DNA of 64,000 nucleotides from Desulfobacterales bacterium (GTDB lineage Bacteria; Desulfobacterota; Desulfobacteria; Desulfobacterales; JAFDDL01). The translations under genes and the position numbers were made by a program. Below, one piece after another: positions 1 to 10,057 of this stretch; within the stretch, counting starts at the first letter, position 1; each line of letters starts with the position of its first letter. A model generated the notes under the pieces. That model searched no databases, was not told where the DNA came from, and saw only the letters and a program-made list of their open reading frames with translations. Where the stretch lies: assembly GCA_034003325.1 (NCBI GenBank), contig JAVEYW010000001.1, positions 219,838 through 283,837 on the forward strand, in the 5' to 3' direction.

Positions 1-450
1 ATACTGCTGTTTCTGCACGCCGACACCTTGTTACCCTACAACGCTCTGGAAGCTATCTGTTCCGCAGCGAGAAAACCCCATATTGCCGGCGGCGCTTTTA
101 ACCTGGGCATCGACGGGGAAAAAAAGCGTTTCCGGTTAATCGAAGCAACAGTTCGTGCACGAACTCGGCTCACCCGCATTCCTTATGGGGATCAGGCCAT
201 CTTTATCAAAAAAGCCGTCTTCCATAATCTCGGCGGCTACCCCGAGATTCCCATTATGGAAGATGTTGCGCTGATGCGTCGCATCAAAACACAGGGAATG
301 AAAATCACAATCCTTCCCGCTTGCGTCCTCACCTCCGCGCGGCGATGGGAAACGGAAGGCATCTTCTACTGTACGCTGCGAAACTGGTTGCTTTCTGCTC
401 TGTTTTCCGCCGGAGTGTCAGCCGCCAGGCTTGCGCACCTATATCCATGA
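1..450 (+). CDS. Glycosyltransferase of the rSAM/selenodomain-associated transferase 2 type, 3' part
   Basis: The reading frame is open from the first base (ILLFLHADT, a typical family-2 glycosyltransferase stretch), so the start lies before the window and about 150 C-terminal residues are seen. Further motifs are GGAFNLG, GDQAIFI, then EDVALMRRIK, and a C-terminal TLRNWLLSALF stretch. This pattern matches the TIGR04283 glycosyltransferases, known as rSAM/selenodomain-associated transferase 2. The substrate of that family is not established. The family name reflects frequent co-occurrence with a radical-SAM protein in selenium-using genomes, which fits the Sec-containing formate dehydrogenase at 36,977. 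The family call is from memory of its motifs; a generic GT2 enzyme is the alternative. Confidence 0.75.
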   Translation: MLLFLHADTLLPYNALEAICSAARKPHIAGGAFNLGIDGEKKRFRLIEATVRARTRLTRIPYGDQAIFIKKAVFHNLGGYPEIPIMEDVALMRRIKTQGMKITILPACVLTSARRWETEGIFYCTLRNWLLSALFSAGVSAARLAHLYP

Positions 451-524
451 CGGATCAATGAACAAGTCCATTTTGAGCATGGGGAAAAAGCATCGAAATA
501 CGCCGCCAGGTGATAAGGGTAGGA

Positions 525-989
525 TTAATCCCGCAAGGCACTATCGGCAGAAGCGGCTTTATGGACGATTTTGCTGATTTTCGGCTGATATTCATTTTTT
601 TTCAAAAACGCCCCACTGCCCCACCGAACGATCAAAAACGCCAACCCGAAAAATCCAAAACCACCCAGTGCCGAGCCCGCTGCTTCACTGATATGGAAAG
701 ATGATGAAAATTTCTGGCCCAATACCGCACCGACAATCAGCAATATAATAGGGAAAATATAAAGGAAAAATGAGATCCCCATCAACTTTCCGGTGTCAAA
801 ACCTATCTGGACCCTGTCCCCGGAAATGGCACCAATACTGTTTAAAACCTCGACTTCCATTTCCTTGCCGCCGCCGGAGCCTTGGCAGGCATCTCTTGAC
901 CCGCAGGACTCACAAGCGGAACTGCGCTGAGTTTTAACCCATGCCAGATTATTTAACGTCCGAACCACAATGCCTTCTTCAGTAGCCAA
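525..989 (-). CDS. rseC: RseC/MucC-like (SoxR-reducing system) membrane protein
   Basis: A 154-residue protein with an N-terminal soluble part holding a Cys cluster (Cys26, Cys29, Cys35, pattern CxxCx5C) and two hydrophobic helices at about residues 70-92 and 105-122. This is the layout of the RseC/MucC family, whose members act in sigma-E signalling or SoxR reduction and often sit beside Rnf complexes. No rnf operon is next to it here; a separate RnfB fusion lies at 34,425. The start is taken as TTG with an AAAGG ribosome site about 8 nt upstream. The family is clear; the role in this organism is inference. Confidence 0.8.
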   Translation of the reverse strand: MATEEGIVVRTLNNLAWVKTQRSSACESCGSRDACQGSGGGKEMEVEVLNSIGAISGDRVQIGFDTGKLMGISFFLYIFPIILLIVGAVLGQKFSSSFHISEAAGSALGGFGFFGLAFLIVRWGSGAFLKKNEYQPKISKIVHKAASADSALRD

Positions 990-1088
990 ATAAAACGCCT
1001 TTCTGTTGAGTCAGAAAACGACAAAGCCGTTTTCAAATTAACGACCGAATACCATTAGATAGGTCATCGGAGCCAATCACGTTTTCTT

Positions 1089-1442
1089 TTACCAGGCCCC
1101 ATCCAGGCCCCTCATGCCATTCATATATAGTCGACCGCTGGCTACAAATAGGGATTCGCGTGTTAGTAACACCGGCAGATCGTACGTTTTGGCCAGTGTC
1201 AGCATACTCGGCGTCGGCCGCTTTCCCCGAACGAAAACAACCGCGCTCACGCCAATCACTTTGGACGCCCGAATAACTTCTTCAGAAATAACGCCAGTCA
1301 TCAGCAAAGCATCCTTAGCCACAGCCGCAAGCACATCTTCCATTAAGTCAGCGCTGCCGGCACCGACTACGACCCGATCCATATGTTCATTACCCACGAG
1401 CACATCGGCATTCAATATATCACTCACCTCAGACAGCTTCAT
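1089..1442 (-). CDS. DRTGG-domain protein
   Basis: A 117-residue single-domain protein with the sequence style of DRTGG proteins: an N-terminal MKLSEVSDIL segment, the central GAGSADLMEDVLA and ending with LLTRESLFVASGRLY. Stand-alone DRTGG proteins are common in anaerobes, often near iron-only hydrogenase or NADH-linked electron-transfer genes, and are thought to be regulatory or ligand-binding. No hydrogenase gene is visible in this part of the window, so context gives little help. It may be co-transcribed with the short ORF at 1429-1569, which overlaps its start. Confidence 0.7.
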   Translation of the reverse strand: MKLSEVSDILNADVLVGNEHMDRVVVGAGSADLMEDVLAAVAKDALLMTGVISEEVIRASKVIGVSAVVFVRGKRPTPSMLTLAKTYDLPVLLTRESLFVASGRLYMNGMRGLDGAW

Positions 1443-1569
1443 TGCAAATCCGCACCCCCTTATATAGCCTATATAACTTTGATTCGAGCCGGCACATCGG
1501 CTTCAACGTTATGATTGAAACATCTTCTACAGCGTTCAGCATGTCATGCGCCCCCTCGCCGAACAACAT
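1429..1569 (-). CDS. Possible 46-residue ORF overlapping the DRTGG gene start
   Basis: An ORF begins MLFGEGAHDMLN, ends ICNEAV and overlaps the first 14 bases of the DRTGG gene, an arrangement that allows translational coupling. A GGGA lies 7 nt before its ATG. I do not recognise the product and the region could equally be non-coding or a decayed gene remnant. Nothing else is seen between 1,570 and the promoter of the GGDEF gene at 1,697. Confidence 0.25.
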   Translation of the reverse strand: MLFGEGAHDMLNAVEDVSIITLKPMCRLESKLYRLYKGVRICNEAV

Positions 1570-1696
1570 TTTCCATTCCCAACGTCACCCACGCAGAAAG
1601 CGTGTTCACGAGCCTTGGCCCACCCCATATCAGTGCTAAAATTTCACAATAACATAAAAAAGTCAACGCCATCGTAAAACGAAGCGCTGAACTTTC

Positions 1697-1725
1697 TTGA
1701 CAGGAAAAAATAAATTGTTCATATT
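1697..1725 (+). promoter_or_regulatory. Candidate sigma-70 promoter of the GGDEF gene
   Basis: TTGACA at 1697-1702, a 17-nt spacer and CATATT at 1720-1725, about 55 nt before the chosen start. The -35 matches the consensus fully; the -10 is only fair. Confidence 0.5.
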
Positions 1726-1782
1726 TTAACACCATCTTATCCGCCTGCCATGCATTTGCATTACACCAGGATCAGTTTGCTC

Positions 1783-2832
1783 ATGAATGATATCGAATCC
1801 CTTTTAAAACTAGTCGAAGAAAACGAGGTAATCGCTCGAAAATTTCACGAAATCGAGACCCGGGTTTTATCCATTTTGAACTTCGCCGACCTCTTTGAGG
1901 TGCTATTAACCGAGATCAGAGAAAAATTCCAGATCCCCTACGTCTGGCTCGCACTGATAGAAAACAGTGAAGTCCCTGAACTGATCCATGCTTTGGGTGA
2001 TTCGGATCTTTTAAAATCCAGTGTTCGAATTGTTAATAAGAAAACCTTTCATTCGCTGGTACCGACGGACTGTGTGCCGTTATTGATAAATTCCGATTTA
2101 ATGCGGTTTGCAAGTCTTTTTCCGGAAAGCAGAAATTTTCTGGTTGGCTCCATGGCCATAGCGCCGATCACGTTGGATGGCGTTATCATCGGCAGTCTTA
2201 ATCAGGCCGACTTTTCAGTCACCCGCTATGCACCCGGCATTGACACCAGCCTTCTGGAAAGACTCGCATTGAAGGTCTCCCTTTGTCTTGCCAATGTGAC
2301 CGCCCATGAAAAACTCGTTTACCTCGCTTTTCATGACCCACTGACGGGTCTTTTAAACCGCCGAGTCATGGAATCCATTTTAAAAAGAGAATTTTTTCGT
2401 GCTAAACGCTATCACGCTTCTCTTTCGATCGTTTTCCTGGACCTTAATGATTTTAAGCGTGTAAATGATAATCTGGGGCATCAGGTAGGGGATCTGTTGC
2501 TCCAGCATTTCGCAAACTGCCTGACGCAACTGTTTCGAAATTCCGACGTAGTGGCCCGATTCGCCGGTGATGAATTCGTGCTAATTCTGCCGGAAACAAC
2601 TGCAGAAAAAGCAGAAAGTCTGATGCTTAGAATCGAATCATTTCTGGCTGAAAGCCCTTTGGAAGTGAATGGAAAAAGCGTTCCTGTCAGCATCAGTTTC
2701 GGTATCGCCTCTTCGGAAGAGCCCAATATTAAAGATGCAGATTCGCTGCTGCGTGCAGCGGACAAACGCCTTTACGATATGAAGGGACAAAAAGCGCCGG
2801 CGGTATCGCTTGAAAGAAGCCAAGGCTTGTAA
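1783..2832 (+). CDS. Diguanylate cyclase with N-terminal DUF484/GAF-like sensor domain
   Basis: Starting at MNDIESLLKLVEEN gives 349 residues; a start 33 nt upstream (MHLHYTR) is also open but has no ribosome site. Residues 1 to about 180 form a DUF484/GAF-like sensory domain. The rest is a GGDEF domain beginning FHDPLTGLLNRR. The active-site signature is AGDEF, a variant found in active cyclases. An RxxD inhibitory site (RNSD) lies exactly five residues before it, so product feedback by cyclic di-GMP is expected. There is no membrane segment, so it should be cytoplasmic. It converges on rplQ with a shared terminator; the ligand is unknown. Confidence 0.85.
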   Translation: MNDIESLLKLVEENEVIARKFHEIETRVLSILNFADLFEVLLTEIREKFQIPYVWLALIENSEVPELIHALGDSDLLKSSVRIVNKKTFHSLVPTDCVPLLINSDLMRFASLFPESRNFLVGSMAIAPITLDGVIIGSLNQADFSVTRYAPGIDTSLLERLALKVSLCLANVTAHEKLVYLAFHDPLTGLLNRRVMESILKREFFRAKRYHASLSIVFLDLNDFKRVNDNLGHQVGDLLLQHFANCLTQLFRNSDVVARFAGDEFVLILPETTAEKAESLMLRIESFLAESPLEVNGKSVPVSISFGIASSEEPNIKDADSLLRAADKRLYDMKGQKAPAVSLERSQGL

Positions 2833-2837
2833 AAAAA

Positions 2838-2863
2838 AACCCCTTTTTAAAAAAGGGGCTTTT
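2838..2863. terminator. Bidirectional terminator between the GGDEF gene and rplQ
   Basis: CCCCTTTTT pairs with AAAAAGGGG. The plus strand ends in CTTTT; the minus strand, which ends the alpha operon, runs into nine U residues. It therefore closes both convergent units. Confidence 0.8.
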
Positions 2864-2883
2864 AAATATCAGACATAAATTTT

Positions 2884-3444
2884 TTAGTCGTTTTTTATCG
2901 GCGCGTCACCGGCATCGGCTTTCAAATCCTCAGCAGATGCTTTAATGTCGCCGGAAACGCCTGTTTCCATATTTTCCTGCTTAGCACTTTGGTGAACGGC
3001 TTCTTTCTCTGCAGGAGCGGTAGGCGCCTTAAGTTCTTTCTCCTTTTCCTCTTTTGCCGTCACGCCCTTCTTTTCGGCTTTCCCTGATGGTTTTGCCACC
3101 AATTCAATCAAAGACATGGGTGCGGCATCACCAGCCCTTCGACCGATTTTAACAATCCGCGTATATCCCCCTGCAGAACCGGAAAATCGCTCTCCAGCTT
3201 CTTCGAACAATTTATGAACCACATTTTTTTCCATCACAATCGCCAGGGCCTGACGTCGAGCGTGAAGATCGCCCTTCTTTGCCAGCGTGATCACATGGTC
3301 CGCCCATCGCCTGATCTCTTTCGCCTTCACATCGGTGGTTCGTATCTTGTCATGTTTCAAAAGGGAAGTGACCATATTTCGGAACATGGCGTTCCTGTGG
3401 CTGCTACTTCTCCCAATTTTTAAAGCTATTTTGCAGTGTCTCAT
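2884..3444 (-). CDS. rplQ: 50S ribosomal protein L17 with C-terminal extension
   Basis: Residues 1 to about 117 are a normal L17 ([45 protein letters not shown]). About 69 further residues, rich in Ala, Lys and Glu and likely disordered, follow the usual end, giving 186 residues against 117-130 in most bacteria. L17 sits near the peptide exit tunnel. It is the last gene of the alpha operon, 8 nt after rpoA. Confidence 0.97.
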   Translation of the reverse strand: MRHCKIALKIGRSSSHRNAMFRNMVTSLLKHDKIRTTDVKAKEIRRWADHVITLAKKGDLHARRQALAIVMEKNVVHKLFEEAGERFSGSAGGYTRIVKIGRRAGDAAPMSLIELVAKPSGKAEKKGVTAKEEKEKELKAPTAPAEKEAVHQSAKQENMETGVSGDIKASAEDLKADAGDAPIKND

Positions 3445-3452
3445 GGAATCAA

Positions 3453-4472
3453 TTATTCTCCTTCTTCGGTATCGTCCTCTGGCGGATCGAACCCGTCAAG
3501 CTTCATCCCAAGGCCAAGTCCCATATCACTTAACACCTCCTTAATCTCATTAAGCGATTTTCGGCCAAAATTTTTGGTTTTCAGCATCTCGGGTTCCGTC
3601 TTGCTGACCAGCTGATATATTTTATGTATGTCCGCATTTTTCAAACAATTGGCACTCCTCACGGACAGTTCCAGCTCCTCCACGCTTCGATACAGGTTTT
3701 CGTTGAAGTTCGAGGATTCCGCGTTTCTTTCTCGTTTTATCTTTTCAGGCTCGCGCTCTTCATCAAAATTAATAAAAATGCTCATCTGCTCTTTAAGAAT
3801 TTTACTGGCATAGGCAACAGCATTTTCAGGATGAATACTGCCATCGGTCCAAACCTCAAGGGTCAGCTTGTCATAATCCGTCTTCTGCCCGACCCGTGCA
3901 TTGCCGACAACATAGTTTACTCTCTTAATCGGCGAAAAAACCGCATCAATCGGAATCGTTCCGATAGGCGCTTCTTCGTCCTTATTGTCTTCAGCGAGTC
4001 TATACCCTTTACCAATATGCGCAATCATGGTCATTTGCAATCGCGCGTCCGCCCCCAGAGTAGCAATTTTTTGTTCGGGATTTAAAATATCACACCTGCC
4101 ATCATCGCTCGTTATATCCCGAGCCGTCACAATCCCTTCACGCGAAATATCCAAATGAAGCACCTTGGGTTCGGTGTCGGTGACTTTCAATCGAACCTCT
4201 TTAAGATTTAATATGATTTCGGATACATCTTCAAGAACACCGTCAATCACGCTAAATTCGTGCATCACATTTTCAAATTTCACCGACACAATGGCTGCAC
4301 CATACAAAGAGGACAGAATGATCCGGCGAAGAGCGTTCCCAATGGTAATACCAAATCCCCTCTCCAGCGGTTCACAAACAAACTTCCCATAATTAGAGGA
4401 GCTGGTAACCTGGACTTTTTCCGGCTTGATAATAGACTGCCAGTTTTTATAAATTAGATCATTCGTTGACAT
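3453..4472 (-). CDS. rpoA: DNA-directed RNA polymerase subunit alpha
   Basis: A 339-residue subunit with the usual N-terminal dimerisation domain ([16 protein letters not shown] near residue 40) and a C-terminal domain that binds UP elements and activators ([14 protein letters not shown], then [14 protein letters not shown]). The tail is short and acidic. It lies between rpsD and rplQ in the standard alpha operon order. Confidence 0.98.
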   Translation of the reverse strand: MSTNDLIYKNWQSIIKPEKVQVTSSSNYGKFVCEPLERGFGITIGNALRRIILSSLYGAAIVSVKFENVMHEFSVIDGVLEDVSEIILNLKEVRLKVTDTEPKVLHLDISREGIVTARDITSDDGRCDILNPEQKIATLGADARLQMTMIAHIGKGYRLAEDNKDEEAPIGTIPIDAVFSPIKRVNYVVGNARVGQKTDYDKLTLEVWTDGSIHPENAVAYASKILKEQMSIFINFDEEREPEKIKRERNAESSNFNENLYRSVEELELSVRSANCLKNADIHKIYQLVSKTEPEMLKTKNFGRKSLNEIKEVLSDMGLGLGMKLDGFDPPEDDTEEGE

Positions 4473-4580
4473 GGGCTATTCTCCGGATTCTTTGAAACTG
4501 TAGATGAAGAGAAGCGCTACACTACAACACACGCTTTGTGAATTTTCGATCTTTTGCTATCCGTTTCCGTCCGGTCAACA

Positions 4581-5210
4581 TTATTTCGAATAAAGCTCTA
4601 CAATCAACTGTTCTTGAATCGGCATAGTGAAATCTTCACGAACCGGTGCTGCCTTGATAACACCGGAATACTTCTCTTTTTCAATTTCAAACCACTGCGG
4701 GAGCCCTCGCCGAACGACAGCCTCGAGCGACTCATTAATTGCTTTCATTTTTTTGCTTTTTTCCCGAACTTCAACCATATCACCGACTTTGACACGATAT
4801 GACGGAATATTTACTTTTTTACCATTTACGAGGAAGTGATTATGTCGCACAAAGTGTCTCCCTTGAGTCCGGGAGTTTACAAACCCCATACGATAAACCA
4901 CATTATCCAAACGTTCTTCCAGTAATACCAACAGGTTTGTGCCGGTAACGCCCTTCATTCTATCCGCTTTTTCGAAGAGAAGGTGGAATTGTTTCTCCGA
5001 AAGCCCATACATCCTTTTTACTTTTTGTTTCTCCCGAAGCTGTATACCATAATCGGATATTTTCCCGCGTCTATTCTGGCCATGTTGTCCGGGGGCGTAG
5101 CTACGCCGATCAAACGCGCATTTATCCGAGTAGCATCGGTCGCCCTTTAAAAAAAGTTTTAGGTTTTCACGTCGGCAGAGCCGGCAAACCGAACCTGTAT
5201 ATCGTGCCAA
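4581..5210 (-). CDS. rpsD: 30S ribosomal protein S4
   Basis: A 209-residue S4 with an S4 RNA-binding domain ([11 protein letters not shown], then [19 protein letters not shown]). It keeps the N-terminal zinc-binding form, with Cys residues at VCRLC and RCYSDKC. S4 nucleates 30S assembly and can repress the alpha operon in other bacteria. Confidence 0.98.
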   Translation of the reverse strand: MARYTGSVCRLCRRENLKLFLKGDRCYSDKCAFDRRSYAPGQHGQNRRGKISDYGIQLREKQKVKRMYGLSEKQFHLLFEKADRMKGVTGTNLLVLLEERLDNVVYRMGFVNSRTQGRHFVRHNHFLVNGKKVNIPSYRVKVGDMVEVREKSKKMKAINESLEAVVRRGLPQWFEIEKEKYSGVIKAAPVREDFTMPIQEQLIVELYSK

Positions 5211-5269
5211 ATCTTCCTCCTTATTTTCAGTTTTGGCTCATCAACTGTTGCTTTGCAGTTAATGCAAGC

Positions 5270-5656
5270 TTAAACCCTACGTCTCTTGGGCGGCCGGCAT
5301 CCATTATGGGGAATCGGCGTAACATCCCGAATAGCTGTCACCGTAAATCCGACAGCCTGCAAGGCGCGTAAAGCGGACTCACGCCCAGAACCCGGCCCTT
5401 TTACAAACACCTCAACATTTTTCATACCGTGTTCCATCGCCTTTTTAGATGCATCTTCCGCAGCGAGTTGAGCGGCAAAAGGTGTGCTCTTTCTGGACCC
5501 TTTAAACCCCTGAACACCGGAGCTGGACCAGGAAACCACGTTTCCGGCGGGATCGGTAATCGTGATAATGGTGTTGTTAAATGTTGACTGAATGTGAACA
5601 ACGCCACTGTGAATATTTTTCTTTTCTTTTTTTTTCGTCCGGGTTCTTTTAGCCAT
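5270..5656 (-). CDS. rpsK: 30S ribosomal protein S11
   Basis: 128 residues with [19 protein letters not shown] and the conserved C-terminal [15 protein letters not shown]. It is a platform protein of the 30S subunit and sits between rpsM and rpsD, the usual alpha operon order. Confidence 0.98.
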   Translation of the reverse strand: MAKRTRTKKKEKKNIHSGVVHIQSTFNNTIITITDPAGNVVSWSSSGVQGFKGSRKSTPFAAQLAAEDASKKAMEHGMKNVEVFVKGPGSGRESALRALQAVGFTVTAIRDVTPIPHNGCRPPKRRRV

Positions 5657-5696
5657 GTATCTTAATCCTGTCTCCGGTCCTGTCTCCGGTTATAAA

Positions 5697-6077
5697 CTAC
5701 TTCTTAACGGCACCTTTTTTCTTAACCGCTGCGCGTCTGGGGCCTTTTCGAGTTCGGGCGTTGGTCTTGGTACGCTGACCATTAACGGGTAGCGATTTTC
5801 GGTGTCTTAGGCCGCGGTAGCATCCAAGATCCATGAGCCTCTTTATGTTCATGGATACTTCGCTCCTGAGTTCGCCTTCCACCTTATGCTCGCTGTCGAT
5901 CGCCTTACGAATATTGTTGATTTCATCCTGTGTCAACTGATCGGTTTTGGTATTCGGATCTATATTGAGGCTTTCGAGTATCTTCTGAGAAGATGATCGT
6001 CCAATACCGTAAATATAGGTGAGCCCGATCTCAATGCGTTTTCGATTGGGTAAATCTACGCCCGCGATTCTTGCCAC
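5697..6077 (-). CDS. rpsM: 30S ribosomal protein S13
   Basis: 126 residues beginning [19 protein letters not shown], with [20 protein letters not shown] near the C terminus. S13 forms bridges to the 50S subunit and contacts P-site tRNA. It follows rpmJ by 19 nt. Confidence 0.98.
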   Translation of the reverse strand: MARIAGVDLPNRKRIEIGLTYIYGIGRSSSQKILESLNIDPNTKTDQLTQDEINNIRKAIDSEHKVEGELRSEVSMNIKRLMDLGCYRGLRHRKSLPVNGQRTKTNARTRKGPRRAAVKKKGAVKK

Positions 6078-6096
6078 TTGTTCCTCCTATTAAAAA

Positions 6097-6210
6097 CTAT
6101 CCTTGTCGCTGTTTGTGCCGTTTGTTTTCGCATATGACACGGATAACCCCTTTTCGTCGTATTACCTTGCATTTGCTGCAAATTTTTTTTACAGATGCTC
6201 TGACTTTCAT
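6097..6210 (-). CDS. rpmJ: 50S ribosomal protein L36
   Basis: A 37-residue gene starting [14 protein letters not shown]. The metal ligands of the zinc-ribbon form are all present (Cys11, Cys14, Cys27, His32). It lies between infA and rpsM, its normal place, with a GGAG ribosome site upstream of the ATG at 6,210. Confidence 0.95.
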   Translation of the reverse strand: MKVRASVKKICSKCKVIRRKGVIRVICENKRHKQRQG

Positions 6211-6294
6211 GGGTTCAACTCCTTATATTTCTCTGTTGCAGCACAGTGTGTGATGATGGCGCACGGATTCCATCTGCTGCCTTTATTTCTTTTC

Positions 6295-6513
6295 TTATTT
6301 CGATCGGTAAACAATCCGGCCGCGTGAAAGATCATACGGCGAAAGCTCCATCGTCACCTTGTCCCCGGGAAGTATTTTGATAAAATGCATTCTCATTTTC
6401 CCGGAAATATGCGCCAAAACCTGGTGTTTATTTTCCAATTCCACTTTAAACATCGCGTTGGGCAAAGTCTCCAAAACGACGCCTTCAACCTTAATGGGCT
6501 CATCTTTCGCCAT
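6295..6513 (-). CDS. infA: Translation initiation factor IF-1
   Basis: 72 residues of a single OB fold ([18 protein letters not shown], then [19 protein letters not shown]), the standard length. It follows secY directly: adk and map, which commonly separate secY and infA, are absent. Confidence 0.97.
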   Translation of the reverse strand: MAKDEPIKVEGVVLETLPNAMFKVELENKHQVLAHISGKMRMHFIKILPGDKVTMELSPYDLSRGRIVYRSK

Positions 6514-6543
6514 GCATGACCTTTCCTGTCTTTTTCAGGACGA

Positions 6544-7842
6544 CTAGCGGCGCCCCCGCACTCTAGCACCGCTTTTTTTCAAAAATCCATCATAATGTCT
6601 CGATAGCATGTGAGATTCCATCTGCGCGATGGTATCTATAGCAACACCGACCACTATCAGAAGAGAAGTTCCGCCGTAATAGAACGGTACGTCAAACTTA
6701 CTAATTAAGATGGTGGGCAGCACACATATGGCAGATACGTAAATGGCTCCGCCAAGAGTGATACGGGTTAGCACCCGGTCAATATAATCAGCAGTCCGTT
6801 TTCCAGGACGAATACCGGGAATAAACCCGCCATGTTTTTTCAAATTATCCGCCACGTTTTCCGGGTTAAAGGTAACGGCGGTATAAAAATAACAAAAGAA
6901 AAAGATAAGCCCGACATATATCAAATTATATGCGATGTGTCCCGGAGAAAGCGCATCTGCAGCCGTTTTTAACCAGGGAATCGTAATAAAACTAGCCGCT
7001 GTCGCAGGAAACATCATAATTGAAGAAGCGAAAATAGGTGGGATAACGCCGGAGGTGTTAATTTTAAGCGGCAAATGTGTGCTCTGCCCTCCGTACATCC
7101 GCCTTCCCACTACGCGCTTGGCATACTGAACGGGAATTCGTCGTTGCCCCTGTTCCACAAATATTATGAAACCAAGGACGGCAATCATCAACACCAGCAA
7201 AAGAATGACGAGAAAAATCCCGATCTCTCCAGCGCTTAGTAGCCGCACCGTATTCCCGATGGCGCTAGGAATGGCGCAAATTATCCCGGCAAAAATAATT
7301 AGCGAAATCCCGTTTCCGATGCCCCGCTCAGTTATCTGTTCGCCGAGCCACATAATAAAGGCTGTACCGGCAGTTAGTGTTATGACGGTCATCAAGCGAA
7401 AAGTCCATCCGGGATTAATTACCGTCCCCATCTGCTCCAGACCGACGCTGATCCCGAAACCCTGAATCACACTAAGGACAACAGTCCCATAGCGGGTATA
7501 CTGGGTAATTTTCTTTCTCCCCTGCTCCCCCTCTTTGGACAATCGTTCCAGATAAGGAATCACCACCGTCATCAACTGAAGGATAATCGAGGCGCTAATG
7601 TAAGGCATAATCCCCAAAGCAAACACGGAGAGGCGTTCCAATGCACCGCCGGAAAACATATTGAACAAACCAAGGATCGTTCCGGAAGCTCTCGCAAAAA
7701 GCTCAGCAAGTGCTTTACTGTCAATGCCGGGTGTGGGAACATGGACACCAATCCGGTAAACGATCAGAAGACCCAGCGTGTAAAGAACCCTTCTTTTCAA
7801 TTCCGGGATTTTGAAAATATTCTGGAATCCACCAGATACCAT
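6544..7842 (-). CDS. secY: Preprotein translocase subunit SecY
   Basis: The ten-helix channel protein of the Sec translocon. The start [15 protein letters not shown] at 7,842 is chosen because GAGG lies 9 nt upstream; it gives 432 residues and no overlap with rplO. An in-frame GTG at 7,860 is the alternative. Plug and pore regions look normal. It is the last gene of the spc-type group before infA. Confidence 0.97.
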   Translation of the reverse strand: MVSGGFQNIFKIPELKRRVLYTLGLLIVYRIGVHVPTPGIDSKALAELFARASGTILGLFNMFSGGALERLSVFALGIMPYISASIILQLMTVVIPYLERLSKEGEQGRKKITQYTRYGTVVLSVIQGFGISVGLEQMGTVINPGWTFRLMTVITLTAGTAFIMWLGEQITERGIGNGISLIIFAGIICAIPSAIGNTVRLLSAGEIGIFLVILLLVLMIAVLGFIIFVEQGQRRIPVQYAKRVVGRRMYGGQSTHLPLKINTSGVIPPIFASSIMMFPATAASFITIPWLKTAADALSPGHIAYNLIYVGLIFFFCYFYTAVTFNPENVADNLKKHGGFIPGIRPGKRTADYIDRVLTRITLGGAIYVSAICVLPTILISKFDVPFYYGGTSLLIVVGVAIDTIAQMESHMLSRHYDGFLKKSGARVRGRR

Positions 7843-7843
7843 A

Positions 7844-8284
7844 TTATATTTCCTCGACACTTCCGCCGGCAGCCGTGATTTTTTGGCCGGCGTTCTTGCT
7901 CACCTGGTTAACCTGAATCGTAACGGGAAAATCGATCTCGCCTTGTCCCAAAAGCTTAATGCCGTCGAATTGCCCCTTTACCAATCCTGCCGCCATGAGC
8001 GCGGCCGAATCAATTCTGCTTCCGCTTTCAAATTTTAGAAGATCTCTGATATTGATGGTAATAATATTCTTTTTAAAAATATTGGTGAACCCTCTTTTCG
8101 GCAGCCGCCGATGAATCGGCATTTGCCCACCTTCAAATCCGGGTCTCACGCCTCCACCGGAGCGGCTTTTTTGCCCCTTGGTGCCCCGAGCAGCCGTTTT
8201 TCCGGCACCGGATCCTACACCACGCCCCAGTCTTTTCCGGCCGCGATTTGCTCCCTTTTCCGGAGCTATCTCATTTAGCTTCAT
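7844..8284 (-). CDS. rplO: 50S ribosomal protein L15
   Basis: 146 residues with the Gly/Arg-rich N-terminal half typical of L15 ([20 protein letters not shown]) and the folded C-terminal domain ending near [17 protein letters not shown]. It lies 2 nt after rpmD. Confidence 0.97.
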   Translation of the reverse strand: MKLNEIAPEKGANRGRKRLGRGVGSGAGKTAARGTKGQKSRSGGGVRPGFEGGQMPIHRRLPKRGFTNIFKKNIITINIRDLLKFESGSRIDSAALMAAGLVKGQFDGIKLLGQGEIDFPVTIQVNQVSKNAGQKITAAGGSVEEI

Positions 8285-8286
8285 TC

Positions 8287-8469
8287 TTACTTCTCCTCGG
8301 CAGTAACAAGATGCTTTACGGCCTGAATCATCCCAATTACAGCGGGATTAGCCTCGCATTCAACCTCTTGGCTGATTTTTCTCAACCCCAGGCCACGAAG
8401 AATTTTCCTTTGTTTTTCCGGGCGGCCAATCATGCTCTTGACCATTTTTATTTTTAAGGTTTTCGCCAT
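8287..8469 (-). CDS. rpmD: 50S ribosomal protein L30
   Basis: 60 residues (KMVKSMIGRPEKQRKILRGL), the short bacterial form of L30. It sits between rpsE and rplO as in the classical spc operon. Confidence 0.95.
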   Translation of the reverse strand: MAKTLKIKMVKSMIGRPEKQRKILRGLGLRKISQEVECEANPAVIGMIQAVKHLVTAEEK

Positions 8470-8484
8470 GCTTCTATTTCCTGA

Positions 8485-8985
8485 TTAGAGTTCATCGACT
8501 GTTTTACCGCGGCGTTCCGCCACTTGCTCTTTGCTCTGAAGTTGCGAGAGCCCCTCAATAGTCGCTTTTACGACGTTGTGCGGATTATGGGTTCCCATAC
8601 ATTTTGTAAGAACATTTTGAATGCCGACGGCCTCAAGTACCGCCCTTACGGCACCGCCCGCTATCACACCGGTTCCTTTGCTGGCGGGCTTGAGCAACAC
8701 CTTACCGGCGCCGAACCTGCCGATCGCCTCAAATGGAATCGTTCCCTCGATCAAAGGCACTTTAATCATGGTCTTCTTTGCCTTTTCAACCCCTTTTCGA
8801 ATGGCCTCAGGAACCTCACCCGCTTTCCCGAGTCCAAATCCAACGGAGCCGTCGCCGTCACCTACCACCACAATCGCACTAAAACTAAATCGCCGACCGC
8901 CTTTTACAACTTTGGCAACTCGGTTGATATGAACCACTTTATCAATAAGCTGATTATCTTCTCTTTCCTGCTTAAACAAGGCCAT
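8485..8985 (-). CDS. rpsE: 30S ribosomal protein S5
   Basis: 166 residues with the double-stranded RNA-binding fold ([19 protein letters not shown]) and the C-terminal domain ([18 protein letters not shown]). S5 contributes to decoding accuracy and mRNA unwinding. Confidence 0.98.
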   Translation of the reverse strand: MALFKQEREDNQLIDKVVHINRVAKVVKGGRRFSFSAIVVVGDGDGSVGFGLGKAGEVPEAIRKGVEKAKKTMIKVPLIEGTIPFEAIGRFGAGKVLLKPASKGTGVIAGGAVRAVLEAVGIQNVLTKCMGTHNPHNVVKATIEGLSQLQSKEQVAERRGKTVDEL

Positions 8986-9008
8986 GCCTCCTTTACCCTG
9001 TGAATTGC

Positions 9009-9377
9009 CTAAAAGTCCAATCCTGCTTCCCTGGCACCATCCGAAACCGCCTTAACCCGTCCGTGATAAAGAAATCCATTTCGATCAAAGACGACCTTGG
9101 CAATACCTTTTTCTTTGGCCCGTCTTGCAACCAACATACCGACAGCCTTTGCAACGTTGCTTTTGCCCGTAAGACTGTCGTCCCCAAGAATTGTCTTTTC
9201 AGTGCTGGCGGAGGCAGCCAGCGTATTGCCCGTCGTATCATCAATAATCTGAGCATAAATATGTTTTATACTTCTAAAAACACTTAGCCGCGGACGGGAA
9301 GCGGTTCCGAACACTTTTTTGCGAACCCGCAGCTTGCGTTTATTATGAGACAGTTCTTTTTTGTTTGCCGTTTTCAT
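9009..9377 (-). CDS. rplR: 50S ribosomal protein L18
   Basis: 122 residues with the basic N terminus ([20 protein letters not shown]) and the conserved end [16 protein letters not shown]18 binds 5S rRNA. A 126-nt gap to rplF upstream holds nothing I can identify. Confidence 0.97.
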   Translation of the reverse strand: MKTANKKELSHNKRKLRVRKKVFGTASRPRLSVFRSIKHIYAQIIDDTTGNTLAASASTEKTILGDDSLTGKSNVAKAVGMLVARRAKEKGIAKVVFDRNGFLYHGRVKAVSDGAREAGLDF

Positions 9378-9503
9378 CTTGTTATCCCCGTACTGCTAAA
9401 ATGGCTAAAATGCCTTCCGTATCCGTTCAGTGGCTTAATTTCCACGTCCATCGGTTTATTTTTTCCGCCCAGCGGCCATTCAATATAGCCGAAAACAATG
9501 CAG

Positions 9504-10043
9504 TTATTTGGTGCCCGTCTTGCCGGCTTTGCGATTAATATGCTCCTCAGCGTACTTAATCCCCTTCCCTTTATAGGGTTCGGGCGGCCGTAACTTTCTG
9601 ATGGAAGCAGCCGTCTGTCCAAGCTGCTCACGATCAATTCCGGAAAGTTTGATCACCGTATTTTTTTCAACTTCAGCGGAAATCCCTTCCGGAAGTTGAA
9701 AACCGATCGGATGAGAATAGCCAAGGTTAAGATTGATGACATTGCCGCTGACTTCGGCCCGGTACCCGATGCCGTTAATTTCCAATACCCGCTGAAATCC
9801 GGAAGAAACGCCAGTCACCATATTTGCCACCAGACTTCGAACAAGCCCTTGAAGCGCACTGGCCTCTCGCCCTTTAGTAACCGGAATCACCTTGAGCACG
9901 CCGTTGTCGATCTGTAGATCCACCCCCGGGTGAATGGCACGATGCAAGGTTCCTTTTTCACCCTTGACTGTTACCATACCATCCTTGAACTCAATTTTTG
10001 CCTTTTCAGGTATCGGAATCGGCAGTTTGCCTATTCGAGACAT
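9504..10043 (-). CDS. rplF: 50S ribosomal protein L6
   Basis: 179 residues with two similar domains and the L6 signature PEPYKGKGIKYAEEHINRK near the C terminus. It follows rpsH by 14 nt. Confidence 0.98.
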   Translation of the reverse strand: MSRIGKLPIPIPEKAKIEFKDGMVTVKGEKGTLHRAIHPGVDLQIDNGVLKVIPVTKGREASALQGLVRSLVANMVTGVSSGFQRVLEINGIGYRAEVSGNVINLNLGYSHPIGFQLPEGISAEVEKNTVIKLSGIDREQLGQTAASIRKLRPPEPYKGKGIKYAEEHINRKAGKTGTK

Positions 10044-10057
10044 TAGAAACTCCTCTA

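Noticed and set aside
1544-1735. 63-codon minus-strand ORF upstream of the DRTGG gene
   Set aside because: No ribosome site or known family, and it overlaps the likely promoter of the GGDEF gene.
3624-4085. 153-codon plus-strand ORF opposite rpoA
   Set aside because: Antisense shadow of a well conserved gene; no independent support.
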